The notes under the pieces were generated by a model. That model made no database searches, was not told where the DNA came from, and saw nothing but the letters and a program-made list of their open reading frames with translations. A stretch of 64,000 nucleotides of DNA from Paramecium sonneborni (lineage: Eukaryota; Ciliophora; Oligohymenophorea; Peniculida; Parameciidae), in the NCBI GenBank assembly GCA_905182985.1, contig CAJJDN010000023.1:81953-145952 (forward strand). The letters run 5' to 3'. Made by a program: the position numbers and the translations under genes. Below are positions 22,516-35,353 of this stretch, in pieces (the stretch's first letter is position 1; every line of letters begins with the position of its first letter).

Positions 22516-22702
22516 ATTCATCATGATTCATAATAATTTTTATGTTGTGGTAATAAGAATATTTAAAGATATTAAAAAATCATAAATATACTATTGATAA
22601 ATAAATATAATTTAATCTTAAATTGGTATTTTAAATTTGAGGATAAAATATATAGAAAAGTTTAGGAAATATAGAAAAATGAATTTAAATTTATGAATAG
22701 GA

Positions 22703-23287
22703 TCATTCAATTATAAGATATGAAATTTTCTTAATTTTATCCAAACATTCTGATTCCCCGGTTCTTTAAACTTAAAAGAATCCATTTTCACCCCATCCTG
22801 AACCCCATGAATTTTAGACTTTAAAATGATCCTTTCCATAACCCACTATTACAACTGCATGACTTAGTTTCTTCGAGCCAACATAAATGCAAGTGTCAAT
22901 AATTCCACCTCCGTATTCAAACCATGATTTTTGACAATTAAGTTAAATCTTCTTTTCCCTTCAATGAAAGCCTGCTTATATCTATTGTTGATTTAAAATT
23001 AATTTATAATCTAAATTATATGCTCCAGCATGATTGTGTTTCTATCAATAAGCATAGCATTTTCTTATTCAATGCTTTTCTTGTTTCTCATAAAAATCTA
23101 CATTCTAAGTATTGCTGTAAAATCATTATAGTAAGATTTGCTTTATTCTAACATCCATATTACGAAAGAATTAATTGTGTTCATTTATGTGCTCATTTTC
23201 CATTTCAAGTAATCAAATTATCTTATACTTTTCTGTGACTTATGGATAAACAAATTCCGATACACAGTTCAATACCATGCACTTCAT
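22703..23287 (-). pseudogene. Cathepsin L-like cysteine protease relic
   Basis: The C-terminal half of a papain-family protease is clear: SWFEYGGGIIDT, then KLSHAVVIVGYGKDHFKVQN with the catalytic histidine, NSWGSGWGENGFF with the catalytic asparagine and stabilising tryptophans, and TGESEC. The region expected to hold the QGxCGSCWAF active-site cysteine is not found. The frame upstream (CYAY.QKHNHAGAYNLDYKL) is broken by five TGA codons. It is therefore a truncated, non-functional copy. It runs opposite to the relic at 22066, and both lie in a 1.8-kb gap between intact genes. Confidence 0.6.
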
Positions 23288-23660
23288 ATCTCTTAATTAT
23301 AAAAATAAGATTATTAAAAAGGTTAAAACGAATTTTAATCGTTTAAAATTTCTTCTTCAATAATTCATATTAAAAAACAATATATTTTTAATATTTACGA
23401 ACAAATTATTGTGATATATAATTGAGAATTATATAACACACAATTAAAATTTTAATTAATTTACATTATTTATACCTCTTTTATTTTAATAATCTTTAAA
23501 TTTAGTTTTTTTTTGCAATTTCTATTTAAAATACTTATATTTTGTAAAGTATTCATTATACTTATTAAATATTAAACTTTTTGTATCATAGTGACTGAGT
23601 TTTAAAATTAAAACAACAATTTTAGTATTCAATAATATAAATTAGGTAATAATTAATTTT
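23288..23660. other. Intergenic AT-rich stretch
   Basis: Very AT-rich, with runs such as a T8 near 23510. I see no coding frame, RNA gene or repeat. It presumably includes the promoter of the plus-strand gene starting at 23661. Confidence 0.5.
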
Positions 23661-26600
23661 ATGAAATTTATTAAGAAAAGCTTGAAATATTAGAGACTTT
23701 AACTGTAATATTTGATAGGGCATTCTTAGGTAGTGTTAGAACAAGAAAATAAATTGTTTTGGGCTTTATGCGAATTTATTAGGATGTTTTAGACCATAGC
23801 CTTAGTTTTGTTATATCAGTAAATAATTCGAATGTTGAATACAAATTAAAAATTTTTAGAACCATCATACACTTAAGATAAGATAGAATTAATAAGCAGA
23901 ATAACTATGCCAACGATATTAATTCTAGAATATTTATCATTAGAACAGATAATATATTTCCAGTTGATATTTTTGGCTTTTCTTTTTCTTATGTTGTTGA
24001 TCAATGTACTTGCCTTAAGAATGGAATATCTTCATTTTAAAGAGATGAAATTTTAAAACAAAAAGCAATTTTGCAAGACAGATGGAAGTAGTTTTTGTAT
24101 AATTATTTTTTGTTATTATTTAGAATCTCTCAATTTATTAAACAGCACTTACAATGACAACGATTTTATTGAACATTTTTTGTTAAAATAATTAATGATA
24201 ACAGATAATGGTTCATTAATTGAAATGTATTTGTATAGGACATCTGTGCTAACTAATTATTTTACTCATATCTTATTTTTGCCATAAATTTATTGGATAG
24301 CAATAATATTCTATAGAATATTTACATCATCTGACTACTAAGTTGCTTTATTTGCTTTAAATTTTACTCTTAATTCTATTCAATTATTTTTTTTAATAAT
24401 TTTAGAAGCATTATCATTATATATGCAACAATCCTATAGATTGAAAGATACTAATTATTTACGATTAAGAGTCACAACATCTTTTAAAATAGGATAAATT
24501 TTAAGGATTGTACCTACGGTATTATATTTTAGTGTTTTGTATTTTATGGATCATGATAAAATATATGACAATTAAATATTTTAATAAGTAATAAGTTGTT
24601 TTGTACTTTTGAATCTATTGTTTGATTTATAGGATTAATCACAAAATGTTCCTTTTGTTTAGCCATTCAAAATATACGTCTTTCATTTTGCCTTTTCATT
24701 CACTTTTGGAATTATTTTTACAAAGTTGTTGCAATTTTCTATAACAGACACCATAACATTAACTCTAATGAGTATGCCTTGTATATGTAAAATGCTTAAT
24801 CAATTGACTGATTACCATTTCAAAAATATTGTTATGAAAACATTACGTGCAGAAAATATGCCTTTAAAATAAAATGTCCTAAAAAGAAATTCATAAACCA
24901 TAACAAAATCTATGGCTATTAATGATGAAGCTCATTAGATTGAAAGGTTGATTTGGATGCAGAAGATTGAATAAGTGAATACTATTAGATTTAGTAATAA
25001 CAAATATTTTTTACAATTTGTACGTCTATATGAATTGTAAGGTATTTAAAAACAATAAGCATATTGTCCTACTGATGTAATAAATCCAAACTAATCCAAA
25101 TTTTTAATGCAGTGTATTATTTTAATCAAAACTCATATTGAATAATGCAATAATCTCTATTGCTTTTGTAGAGGATTTATGGGTGAAAAAAAATAGGGTT
25201 TGGAATTAAATTTAAAAAATCAGTAAATGAAAATATTTTCTGACTATTCTTAATAAAACTTATTAGTTTCAGTTGATTTAATTGATAGATATATTAGATA
25301 TTACATAAAACTGATTTTGAATATCGAAATTTATGTTACCCAACCAAATTTAACTTATATAACCTAATTAATTAGTTATTTAGGTCAATCAGATGAATGC
25401 TATCAAACTTGGTTATAAATTATGGAAGTGAAATTATAACTGTAAGAATAAAAAAAGCCAATCGATCATGTTGTTATTAATTTAATGACTAGTTATACAA
25501 AGTTTCTGACTCTTCAAAGAACATAATCACATTTGGATGAATTTTAAATAAAAAAAACCATTTAATATGGAGATTATAGGAGTACTGAACATTAAAGAAA
25601 TCATTTCTTCAATAAATTAATAGAATGTTTATATATGAAACAAAATTATTTAATAAAATTAAGTAGTAATTAATTGAATTACGAAGAAGTTTAAAAAATT
25701 TACATTGATTAAAATAAAATCCTTGATAAATTGTAAGGGAATTTAATGCAATTTTATAAATAATCTTAGTGTAGAACTTCAACGTTATTATTGATGTTTT
25801 TTTACTTAGAAGTACGTTGTGATTACTTTTCATTTTAGCAATTTAAAAATGTAAAATATATTTTAATATTTTAGAGTCTTAAATCTAAAGAGATTAAGTT
25901 TTTTGAAATCTTATAACTTTCTCATTAATCTTAAATGGTAAGTTATCTAAAGATTAATCTCTCTAGATTTTCTAAATATAAATGTAGAGGAGAGATCTTA
26001 TCTCGTTCAGATAATTCATATAATTTTTTTGGTTTTGAAAGCATGGATGATTTTTGTAATTAAATTTAGACTGTTCACTAGTTAGTACCACCTTTAATAT
26101 CTAAAGTACATAATACTATAATGGAACTATTTTTAATGAGTAGCAGGCCAAATGTTTTGAGGTAGGAACGCCATTTAATAGCATAAAAAGCAAATCAAGA
26201 AATTTTATTTGTAGAAATGTTTATTGATGTATGTTTTACCATTACTGCTACATAATTTCCTGTTTATTGTTTCCTTTAAGAATTGAAACCAATTGGAAAA
26301 TTTGAAAATATTCGTGGTCATATAATAATTGATGATTATGAAATAATTTAAGGTATAAGCTCTTATGCCTATTAATCTTTTTTTCTTGATTCCACATAGG
26401 AGATTTGCAATAAAGAAATCTCTAAATTTTATAGTGACTTCAATGAAAATGTTTAAAAGCTTAATTTGATGATGGATTCAAAAACAGTGCGTTAAAAACA
26501 GAAAAAAACATAATTAATGCATAGTCCTGTAATTAAGCGATAGAAGATGAATAAATCAGTTTATAATCACTATAAATTAAGATTGGAAGATCAATTATTT

Positions 26601-28905
26601 GTTATTAATTCATAGAATAAGTTTCTTATAGATTTAACATTGACTCTAACTTATGGAATAGTCAATACTAAAATTTCTAAAGTATAATTATTGATTTAAT
26701 TTATAATTTATATAGTTTTACATAATAGAGTTTAATAAGGTGCATTAACTTGAGCTTACAGATAACAATCCTAGTGATTATTCTATCAATCTTTAAGATA
26801 GTATTAGGTAATCTTCCAGAAAAACTGATACTCTCTAAGATATTTAAGAAAATGAGAAAGCAAGTAATGAATCTTCTATTAGAATGAACCAATACTCTTT
26901 TCCTTAAATTAATGAACAATGTATTACTGAATCTTAGAATTAAATATAATAATTGAATCAAGCTCCATTTAAATAAAGAAAAAGATTGACTATAATAAAA
27001 GCAGAAAGAAAATCAAAGTTTTTCTCTAACAAAGGTAATGCTCGCATATCAAATTCAGATAATTAAATGAATAATGAATATTACTCAAATTAAGATTATT
27101 AGTCAGCAACTTCTTAAAAATAATAATCTGAAGGATCAAGATATCTCTTCAAAGGTGTCTAATATTATGAATTTTGTAATTCAAACAATGAGAAGATATT
27201 ATATACTTTGCATCTAATTAATGCATTAATCTTTGTTATTATTATAACATTCTTGCTCATGTATTTACTAAAATACAGATCACAGTGTGAAATTATAATT
27301 CCAACTTTTGAAATCTTAAAAGCATTTACATCCACAAATTATGTTGATAGTGTCTAATTATCTTTAATTTTAAATAGTCCAAATACTCAATAAATAGGTC
27401 TATTTCATTAACATTTGAATCGTCTTGTAAGAGAACATTCATTAAGCTTTATAGATTAACAAAAAAATTATTTATTAAAATCCCAAATATAAGATGTATT
27501 GATAAATACAAGAAGTTAATAACAAAATTAGAATTAAATAGATGTTTTATATATGACTTTTACGATATTGTATGATTAATTAGATTTTGTTCAGAATCAA
27601 AATTTGATTTCATTTGATGAAGTACCTACTTTCGTTAATCTGCTCAAAGAATTTCAAACATATAAATTGGTTTATCAAGAGATTAATTAACAATTAAGAG
27701 AGTAGGTTTAAGCATCAATTAATAATTTTAATGATTCTTAACGTAGTCTTATATTTGCTTTTGTTTTTTTAAGCATTATTGTTTCATTTGTATCATTATT
27801 TGCCTATTATAATTATTTTAAATATTTAAAGAAAATTACTAGATGCAGTGAATAAGTTTCTGTAGACTGTATTGATAGAGAAGTCAATTATTGTATTAAC
27901 ATAATAAATAATAAATAAGTAAGATATTTTTTAATTAATAGTAACTTAATATTTATGAGCTTAAAATGGATTTTACATAAACTTAAGAAAACTAAACTCA
28001 TTATTCAAGTTTTAAACCATTAAACAATACTGGTTTATAGAAAATTAAGAGATATTTAAATTTAAAAGATGTCATCACAATAAAACGAACACTAAACTTT
28101 CTTTATCCTTTACTATGTTTAGCTTTCGTTTTAATTTATCTCCTATTAACATATTTTGATACTCTTTAAGAAATGTAAACATTATTAGTTAATATTGAAA
28201 TTTACAATTAAAGTATTCAATATTTAGAATCATTTTCTATTTTGTGTCAGAGTAGCATGGTCAATGAAAATAAGAATTATTTAATAAATAATAACTATCT
28301 AACAACCTAGTAATTACAAGAGTATTACAACTAAATTGATTCTTCATTAACCGATCTATAAGAATCAAGTAAAATTATTTATATTATTTGTAGGTTTCAG
28401 GAATACTCTAAGTAACGATTAATTATAAGTTAACATTTGCAGCATTCTGATTGCAGAAATAGATATTGAAGTCTGCGAATAATTGCATCAAGGTTTATTG
28501 TAGAATGGAATATTGGAATCAGTCCAGTATTATCTGATACATTATATGAACAATTATATTTCTAATTTAGAAAATTTAATTGATTATTCTACATCAGAAG
28601 ATGCAATAGCTATAAGTTTCATAATAAAAGGAATAAATAATTTTGTGGATTAATAAAAATTAGATTTAGAAAATTTTATCAATCATAATTAAAATAATAA
28701 ATTGGATTGGTTTATTTTTATAATTTCAATAGCCATAGTTCTTTAAATTACATTATGGCTTATTTAATCTTGGAATCTATAATAAAAATTAAGATTATTA
28801 AAGAAGTTTGTGTTTTTATTACCCAGAACTAGTTTATATATGAATGATAGTTTTTTGAAGACACTAAATTATGTTTAAAGACATTAAAATGATATATGTT
28901 AATGA
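23661..28905 (+). CDS. TmcB-like multi-pass membrane protein with PAS-like domain
   Basis: Codes for 1726 residues after introns 26740-26761, 27919-27941 and 28394-28412. The N-terminal third has many membrane helices (ILEYLSLEQIIYFQLIFLAF, FALNFTLNSIQLFFLIILEA, FHFAFSFTFGIIFTKLLQF). The central region carries the PAS-like element typical of ciliate/apicomplexan TmcB-type proteins: FFGFESMDDFCNQIQTVHQL, PPLISKVHNTIMELFLMS, RQERHLIAQKANQEILFVEM. After a polar linker come further helices (INALIFVIIITFLLMYLL, SLIFAFVFLSIIVSFVSLFA, LDWFIFIISIAIVLQITLWL). Such proteins form large ciliate families of unknown, probably sensory or signalling, function. The exon frame closes exactly. Confidence 0.75.
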
Positions 28906-28950
28906 ATTTTATTGTTTTTATTATTTGATTATTTTTACATAAAATCTAAA

Positions 28951-29723
28951 TCAAAATTATGAATCCATTTATTTTCGATATTGTTTTTATATTTATTCTA
29001 GTTAATTTTCTATACTCTTTTTTAATAATTTATTGTTAGGTTCATACTTAATTAAATCTTCTAATTAAGCTTTTAAGCCTTTAATTAAGATTTTAGGTAA
29101 ATTTTTTGAATTAATTTTTGAAATTTACTCATAAGATGGACAACCATCCCTTGGTCTGAGATCTAAAGTATCACCCTATCGATAAATTTGGTATATGTAC
29201 AGCAGAAGTTCTAAATACCCCTTTGTATCCATTCACTTCATAAACCTTTCTGAATCCTATTTCATTAATTTCAGATTCTCTTTTAAAAACAGATAAATCG
29301 ACTTTTCTCAATTTATATTTAGACAAGGCTTCTTCATAGTCAAAATCTGAAGGTGGCCATTGATCAAAGCAATACCACCACCTACATAAAATTTCATATC
29401 TCAAATCATCTGTATCAGGATTAGATTTTATCTGTTTAACTCTTTATTCAGGCTGTTTTTATTTGGTGATTTATGGATTGGGAATTTTCTTAGGCTTCTT
29501 TTCTTAATTGAATTATACATTTCAAATTAATACCTTCCTACTACTCAGAGGAATCAGGTTCAAATAAGAATTTCCATGTTTTATAATCAACTGTAATTGT
29601 TTAGGCAATTGGTGATTACTGTTATTATTATTATACAGGTTATTATTATTATTATTATTACTCTTCTTCTTCAGAGTCAATATATTTATGTTTTTTCTTT
29701 TGTACTCCTGTTTCATTTGACAT
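28951..29723 (-). CDS. Conserved WWYC-motif nuclear-type protein, 238 aa
   Basis: Two introns (25 and 31 nt) give 239 codons. After an acidic and poly-glutamine start (HKYIDSEEEE followed by Q runs) and a Lys/Pro linker comes a compact domain. It contains RYEILCRWWYCFDQWPPSDF, DYEEALSKYKLRKVD, RKVYEVNGYKGVFRTSAGDT and LDLRPRDGCPSYEQI. The density of Trp, Cys and Pro suggests a folded, conserved domain, but I do not recognise a named family. A coiled C-terminus ends the protein (LEDLIKYEPNNKLLKKSI). An acidic/polyQ tail plus a single domain is common in chromatin proteins, but this is inference only. Confidence 0.7.
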
Positions 29724-29757
29724 TTTTTATAAAAAAAACAAATATTAGATTTCTAAT

Positions 29758-31857
29758 TCAATTTAAAAAAGTTTTTATAGATAATTCAGTGCTATGAGTT
29801 TTTGGTTATCTTCTTTCATAATTACTCATCAGACAGAGTCTTTATGGTTTATTTCTAAATAGGTTATGTTTAGATGATATCATAACTCCTTGATTTAAAG
29901 GAGAAAGGTATTCTTTATGAGGACTTGAGATCTCTTTTGGATTATCTTCAATAATATCTAATGATAATAATTTTGAATTAAAGTCTATGAAGTTGGGAAA
30001 TTTAAATTATTATTATTATTATTAAGAAATACTACTTTGTCTTTCTTGGAAATTTAATGCTTTATTACTAATCAAAGTTTTTGAATTCTAATGACTATTT
30101 ACTATCGAAGCATTTTGATTTGAATCTTTATCAAAAATAATACTACTGAATCGTCTTTATTCATTACGTCTAAATTCTCTTCTGATTAATGATAATTAAA
30201 CTTCTAGATGATTTAAAGTATCAGCAAGACTTTTCTCATTTTCAGACTGTGCTCTAAATATAAATATCAAATACTTTTTTTATTCTCTTCTTTAAATTTT
30301 TCTAATTTATTTAAGTTACTATGAAGTAGTTTTAATAAATTCCATTTAGGATATCTATTTCTTAGCTTAATAGATTGAATATTTCTTAGGAGACTCTTAT
30401 GTTTAATGTTGGCTATTGAATTATGATTTAATCTCTAAAATAGGTTAAGAGAGATTAGTAGGTTTCTGTTTAAATTATTCAGAATAATTAAGTCTTTTAT
30501 GAGTTTTAATAGTTTTGCTCATTCTTTCATCATTTATCTTATGTCTCTATTCATAATGTCGTTTCAACTATTTTTCACATTGTGGATACGATGCTAATAA
30601 TTTGGCTAAATCAATATAAGTAATAGAATATGCAGAGAAATACTGAGAAGTTACTTAAACTGTATGAATACGATCACTTTATTCAAAATATTCTAATTCT
30701 CCGAAATATTGATCTTAACCTAATTCACATAAAGGAAAAAGTTTTTGATTTTCTTTTTTAAATAATCTTACAGTGCCTTTTTTAATTACTATTAATTATT
30801 ATGGTGTATCCCCAATCTTATATATATAATGACCAATCGGATAATGAACTTTTTCAAATTTATATTGTGTCTCTATAGCTTCCTTGTAAGTAAGATATTT
30901 CAAGATAGAATTACTCAATAATCTGGTCTTCTTTCTTATTTTTTCTTTTATTTATGGCAAGCATTACCCAATTAATTATCTTCCAATAATATTTTATAAT
31001 CTTTTCTTGTTAATACGGCAACATGTAGAGATGTATTGGCAATAACAGTTCCAGTTCTTGCAGATTCAATCAATAATCCTCTCTCTCCAAACATTTAACC
31101 TTCATTAATACGTGCAACATATTCATGTAGAAAAACACCTCCATTAAATAGAAATTCTTTATCTTATAATTTCTCAAGTCCATGAGTTAACTTTTTTATT
31201 ATTTCAACATCTTTATGTTTAGTATCCTATCTATCAGTATGAATAATTGTTCGAGGCTTATATGATTTTGATATTCTAAAATTATTAATCCTTAAAATTA
31301 CTATTCAAAATCATCTTCTCTTAAATTTATTGTCATTCTTCTAGTTAATAATCTTGGAGGCTAATAGTATCTTACTATTGTATTTGGATGATGTTCAATC
31401 TCTTCCTCTGATAGAACTTTCAATTATTATTATTCATGTTCTATTTCTGCATCTATTCTATCCTACTTTTTACGTACATAAACATTCACACTTCCATCTA
31501 AAATTATGAAGAACTCATTTGATGAATCACCTTTTATATCAAATATTAATAATTACCTTCCTTAAATATTATATCATTCTTCATATAATGTCTATATACC
31601 ATCATCTTACAACATTTTTAATGTAACTTTGAATCATGTAAACTCTTAAAAAATTCTAATTCCTTTGTTGCCTATTCTAAAACTGCCAACTCAAAATCCA
31701 TTCTCTCTTCAGGTGGTGATTTTAAGATACACAAACCAACTTTTAACTAAGTCAAAGGGTCTTTCACTTTTAAAAATGATTAACAAAGTTTCTTATAAGT
31801 GTTTTAATTCCCATTTCTCACACTCATAAATTCATCTGCTGAAATCATAACCTCCAT
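29758..31857 (-). CDS. Protein with two cyclic-nucleotide-binding domains
   Basis: Codes for 674 residues after introns of 26, 26 and 23 nt. The first CAP_ED domain spans about residues 75-275 (NEFFIILDGSVNVYVRKKQD ... INEGQMFGERGLLIESARTG), with the phosphate-cassette arginine in ARTGT. The second spans about 290-420 (YPIGHYIYKIGDTPQQLIVI ... YFGELEYFEQSDRIHTVQV). A loop in domain 1 is unusually long. The C-terminal third is basic and Ser/Gln-rich with a coiled segment. There is no kinase or membrane part, so it resembles a regulatory or cNMP-effector protein. Whether it binds cAMP or cGMP cannot be judged. It is transcribed in the same direction as the WWYC gene, 35 nt apart. Confidence 0.85.
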
Positions 31858-32401
31858 TGTATTTTTTATTATTATTAATAATATATATAATTTTATTTAC
31901 ACTAATTATTAAACAATCCTTGCTTACCTTAATTTTAAAACAAAGTTATACTTTATTATTCTAATTATATTAAAATAAAATTATAAAATTTGTAATTAAA
32001 GAAATTAAACATTCTAAATAACTTCCTCATACCTACTTCGTAAAAAATAACAGGATTGACAAGTTTAAAGAATTATATTTAATAATCTTTTGCTAATAAA
32101 CATTTAAATAAATTAAACATTCTTCATAATACTAACTTAAATAAAGAAATTATTGACAGTTTCATTTAATTAATTTCAGAAATTATAAAAAATAACACAA
32201 AATGATTCTTAAATTCAATAAGATATAAAAAAGTTAAATATTAATAAAGATCAGCATAAAAAATATAATAATCAATTAAATTGAAATTCAATATCAAATA
32301 AATTTTAATCATATTTTTCTTATAAATAGATTCTTCTGTAATAGAATAGTATTAATTAGAAGTACTTAATATTTAAATTTTTGAATTATTTTATAAATAA
32401 A
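31858..32401. other. Intergenic AT-rich stretch
   Basis: About 540 nt of almost pure A/T with no coding frame longer than chance on either strand. It separates two minus-strand genes, so it should hold the terminator of neither start but the promoter of the gene ending at 32402's upstream neighbour is not here. Nothing else is visible. Confidence 0.5.
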
Positions 32402-34306
32402 TCAATACCCTTTATTATTTTATCTTAAATAATCAAATTCTTTTAATTTATTTATTTTACTCTATCTTAAATTTTTTTCTTCAACCATTTTTTATGTAGA
32501 TTCTACTGTTTGCATAGGTACTTATAATCTTGTACTTTTTCGATTTGCATACATAGTCAATAACTTACTCATTAAAACTCCAACATTATTTATACAACCT
32601 TTACAAAGCTATTCTGATGAGCATTCAATATGAAATGTATGTTTACAATCTATAAATATTTTAGATACCATATCTATTAACTTTTAACAGTGTGAACAAT
32701 AAATATCAACTGATATTCCTTATTATTATTGTTTAAGCAATTATACTAAATATTTATTACATGTTTGTTTTATTAACATTGTAGATTGACCATAAATTGC
32801 TAATTCATATAGTTACCCAGACAGAAGCTAAGAAAATGTTGACTTCAACTCTTGAAACTCAAAATATTTCATCGTTTCATTTAAATTCTACAATAAATAA
32901 ATTTATTACACATTACTTCAAGTAAACTTTTGATTTTAGTTTTTTCCAACACTTCCTCCAACAATCTTGTAAAATGTTAATTAAAACATCTTAAAACAGG
33001 ATAGAATCTAATTCTATAGAATTCCTATCTTAACTTAGTTAATCTAATTAAAACTTAAAACCAATTATTCTATTTTTTATTTATTATTTTACATCACTTT
33101 CATCATCATTTCTTTTTGTATTTGCTCTACATATACTTAATGTTGGTTCTAAATGCTCTTAAATATAAACATATAAACTCTTTTATCCTTCCAATAATTA
33201 AGGATTTTTCTACATTTATTATTTCAATCCTTAAATAAATAACTATAGTATATTAATTATTTTTTTACATCAAATTACAAATTAATAGCTTCTAGAACTG
33301 ATCCACTTCTCTCCAATAAATAAGCTAATCCTTTTAAATTACCATAGAATCTACATAATTTAAGACATTCATCTTAAGGATAACCTCCTTTTTGAAGTTC
33401 TGAGATAACTTAATCTGGATGTAATTAGCATATTAATTCAAAATATTCAATCATTAACTTATCATCTTTTTGTAAATTTTATAATATTTTAAATCTCACA
33501 ATTGGAATTTGTTTATCTAAAATATTTCTCAATTAATCCTTGCTAAAATAATCAAGCAAATACTCTGTCTTAACTGGATTTATTAAGGAAAGTTCTTTTA
33601 ACTTTTATGATAATATATCAATAAATTAATTGTCTTTTTGTTGCAAATCTATATAATTGAATACTAACTATTTAGCTTATCCTCTTAATTGTGTAAATTT
33701 ATGAATTATTTTACCTTATTAATTATTATTAAAGTATTATTCTAAATCTTCCAAGTCTTCTTTATCACTACAATACTGCTCTAATAAAATTTTTAATGTT
33801 GCTAAATCTGGAGTCTTAAAATTAATTTCTTCTTCAAAATTTAACGTGCTTTCTGCATAAGACAAATATTATCGTTCATAAAGTGTTTTAAATGAACTAT
33901 TTAAAGGATTGGATTATTGTTAAGGTTAAAATTGGATTTATTATTATTTATCTTGTAAGGCTTCTTATATCAATTCTTCAATATACTATTTATGATCATA
34001 AGTTTATAGTGCAGATTCTAATAAAAGATCTTCTTCAGTGATCCCTAATAATTCCAAGATTTCATCTTCTATGTTTTTCTACTTTTTTTCGTTATCTGTC
34101 TATATTATTTGATTAAAATTAAATTAAAACGTAGCTAGGCTTTATACATTTGGTTTAATTAAATCATCAATTGTGCAATTAACCTTAACTCCTTAAGGTA
34201 CCCAATATATGTCATCTGATATCATAATATTAATATTATTAATTCTACATTATAAATATATAAAAAATAGTGCTTTTAAATCATACTTCTTTTTTAAATC
34301 ATTCAT
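32402..34306 (-). CDS. Vps8-like vacuolar sorting protein with C-terminal RING-type finger
   Basis: Codes for 605 residues after introns of 26, 32 and 29 nt. The middle is alpha-helical, of the Vps8/Vps41 type, including ECLKLCRFYGNLKGLAYLLE followed by RSGSVLEAINL. The C-terminus holds paired cysteines and histidines (YCSHCQKL, DCKHTFHIECSSEQLCKGC), a RING/C3H-type zinc finger like that ending Vps8, Vps11 and Vps18. Such proteins build CORVET/HOPS tethers on endosomes. The chosen ATG (34304-34306) is the first in frame after a TGA, and the protein lacks the amino-terminal beta-propeller of full-length Vps8. Either it is a short form or an upstream exon was missed. Confidence 0.7.
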
Positions 34307-34557
34307 TCATTCTGGTAAGAAATATTATATAGTATTCATCTAATAAAATTCTCCTTAATTTATTCACTCATTATCAGATTAAAAAATATATCTTGTTATT
34401 TAAGTCTGCAATAAAAAAAAGCTCAATTCATGATTTTAATGACATTAAAGTATCAGATTGAGAATAAGAATATATTTAGAACATTAAATTTAATATATAT
34501 AGTAGATTTAAATGAAATAATCTCAATAATATTTTTAATTTCTAATATCTTAAACTT

Positions 34558-35109
34558 ATGAATTTCTATGCTCTTGATTTTGAAGATTAAAATGATTAAG
34601 GTATTTTTTAATTTAAAAATTATAGCCTAAGACGCGGTGTAAGAATAGATTTAAATTATTTAAGAGCAAGAATATGGATATGATTAAAGCTCCAACATTG
34701 AAATTGATAAAAATAATACTTTTGATGGCTACTTACAAGAAGAACCAGTTTTTTTGTTTAATGTTGAGGAAGAATCTCCTAAAAAGAAATAAAAATCAAT
34801 TTTTAAAAAATCAAAAAAAATAAGAAAATCAGATACCGAAACAGATGTCTAATCTTAAAAAAAAATGCCAAAATTTAAAATGTCTAATGATTTTGCAAAA
34901 CTATAATAATGTCAAATGTTAAAGACCATTATTTCCTAAATGGAGACAATTCTTTAAAAAACTCGAACATAAATTCTAAATTAGATAATAAAAAAGTAGC
35001 AGATCCAATAATGACTTAAAGAAATTTGAATTTTATAAATAGAGTTTTTATACAATAATTAAATTAAAAGACAGATGATTCTAGTACTAAAATATCAATA
35101 TTTCCTTGA
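34558..35109 (+). CDS. Hypothetical acidic-then-basic protein, 166 aa
   Basis: Two introns (25 and 26 nt) are needed. The second (from gtagcagatc) moves the end from a premature TGA to one at 35107. The start MNFYALDFEDQNDQ is acidic, and the centre has FDGYLQEEPVFLFNVEEESP followed by a basic nuclear-type cluster (KKSKKIRKSDTETD). A helical part (LQQCQMLKTIISQMETILQK) follows. The protein is probably disordered and has no recognised domain. It is divergent from the Vps8-like gene, which starts 252 nt away. Confidence 0.6.
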
Positions 35110-35353
35110 TTCATACATATAAAATGAATTTAATATCTAGAATTTTCTATTGATAAAAGAATTTTTGAAAAATTAAATGAAAAATAATATATTTTTATAG
35201 TTCTAAAATATTATAACATAAATCAATTAAAATAATATCTTTAAAATTTTAAAGGTCTCTTTTTGCGTGAATAGGTTAGCATATTGATGTATGAATAGAA
35301 AATCATAATATCATAATAAATTATACTCAAAATTTTGGTTTTAAGAAGGTCTT

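Noticed and set aside
22066..23287. Idea that UGA codes for tryptophan locally
   Set aside because: All intact genes here end at TGA and use TGG for Trp. Pseudogene decay explains the TGA codons without a new code.
29522..29797. Asn-rich minus frame 29522-29716 and plus frame 29597-29797
   Set aside because: Both come from the polyQ repeat (TAA/CAA runs) of the WWYC-motif gene read in other frames.
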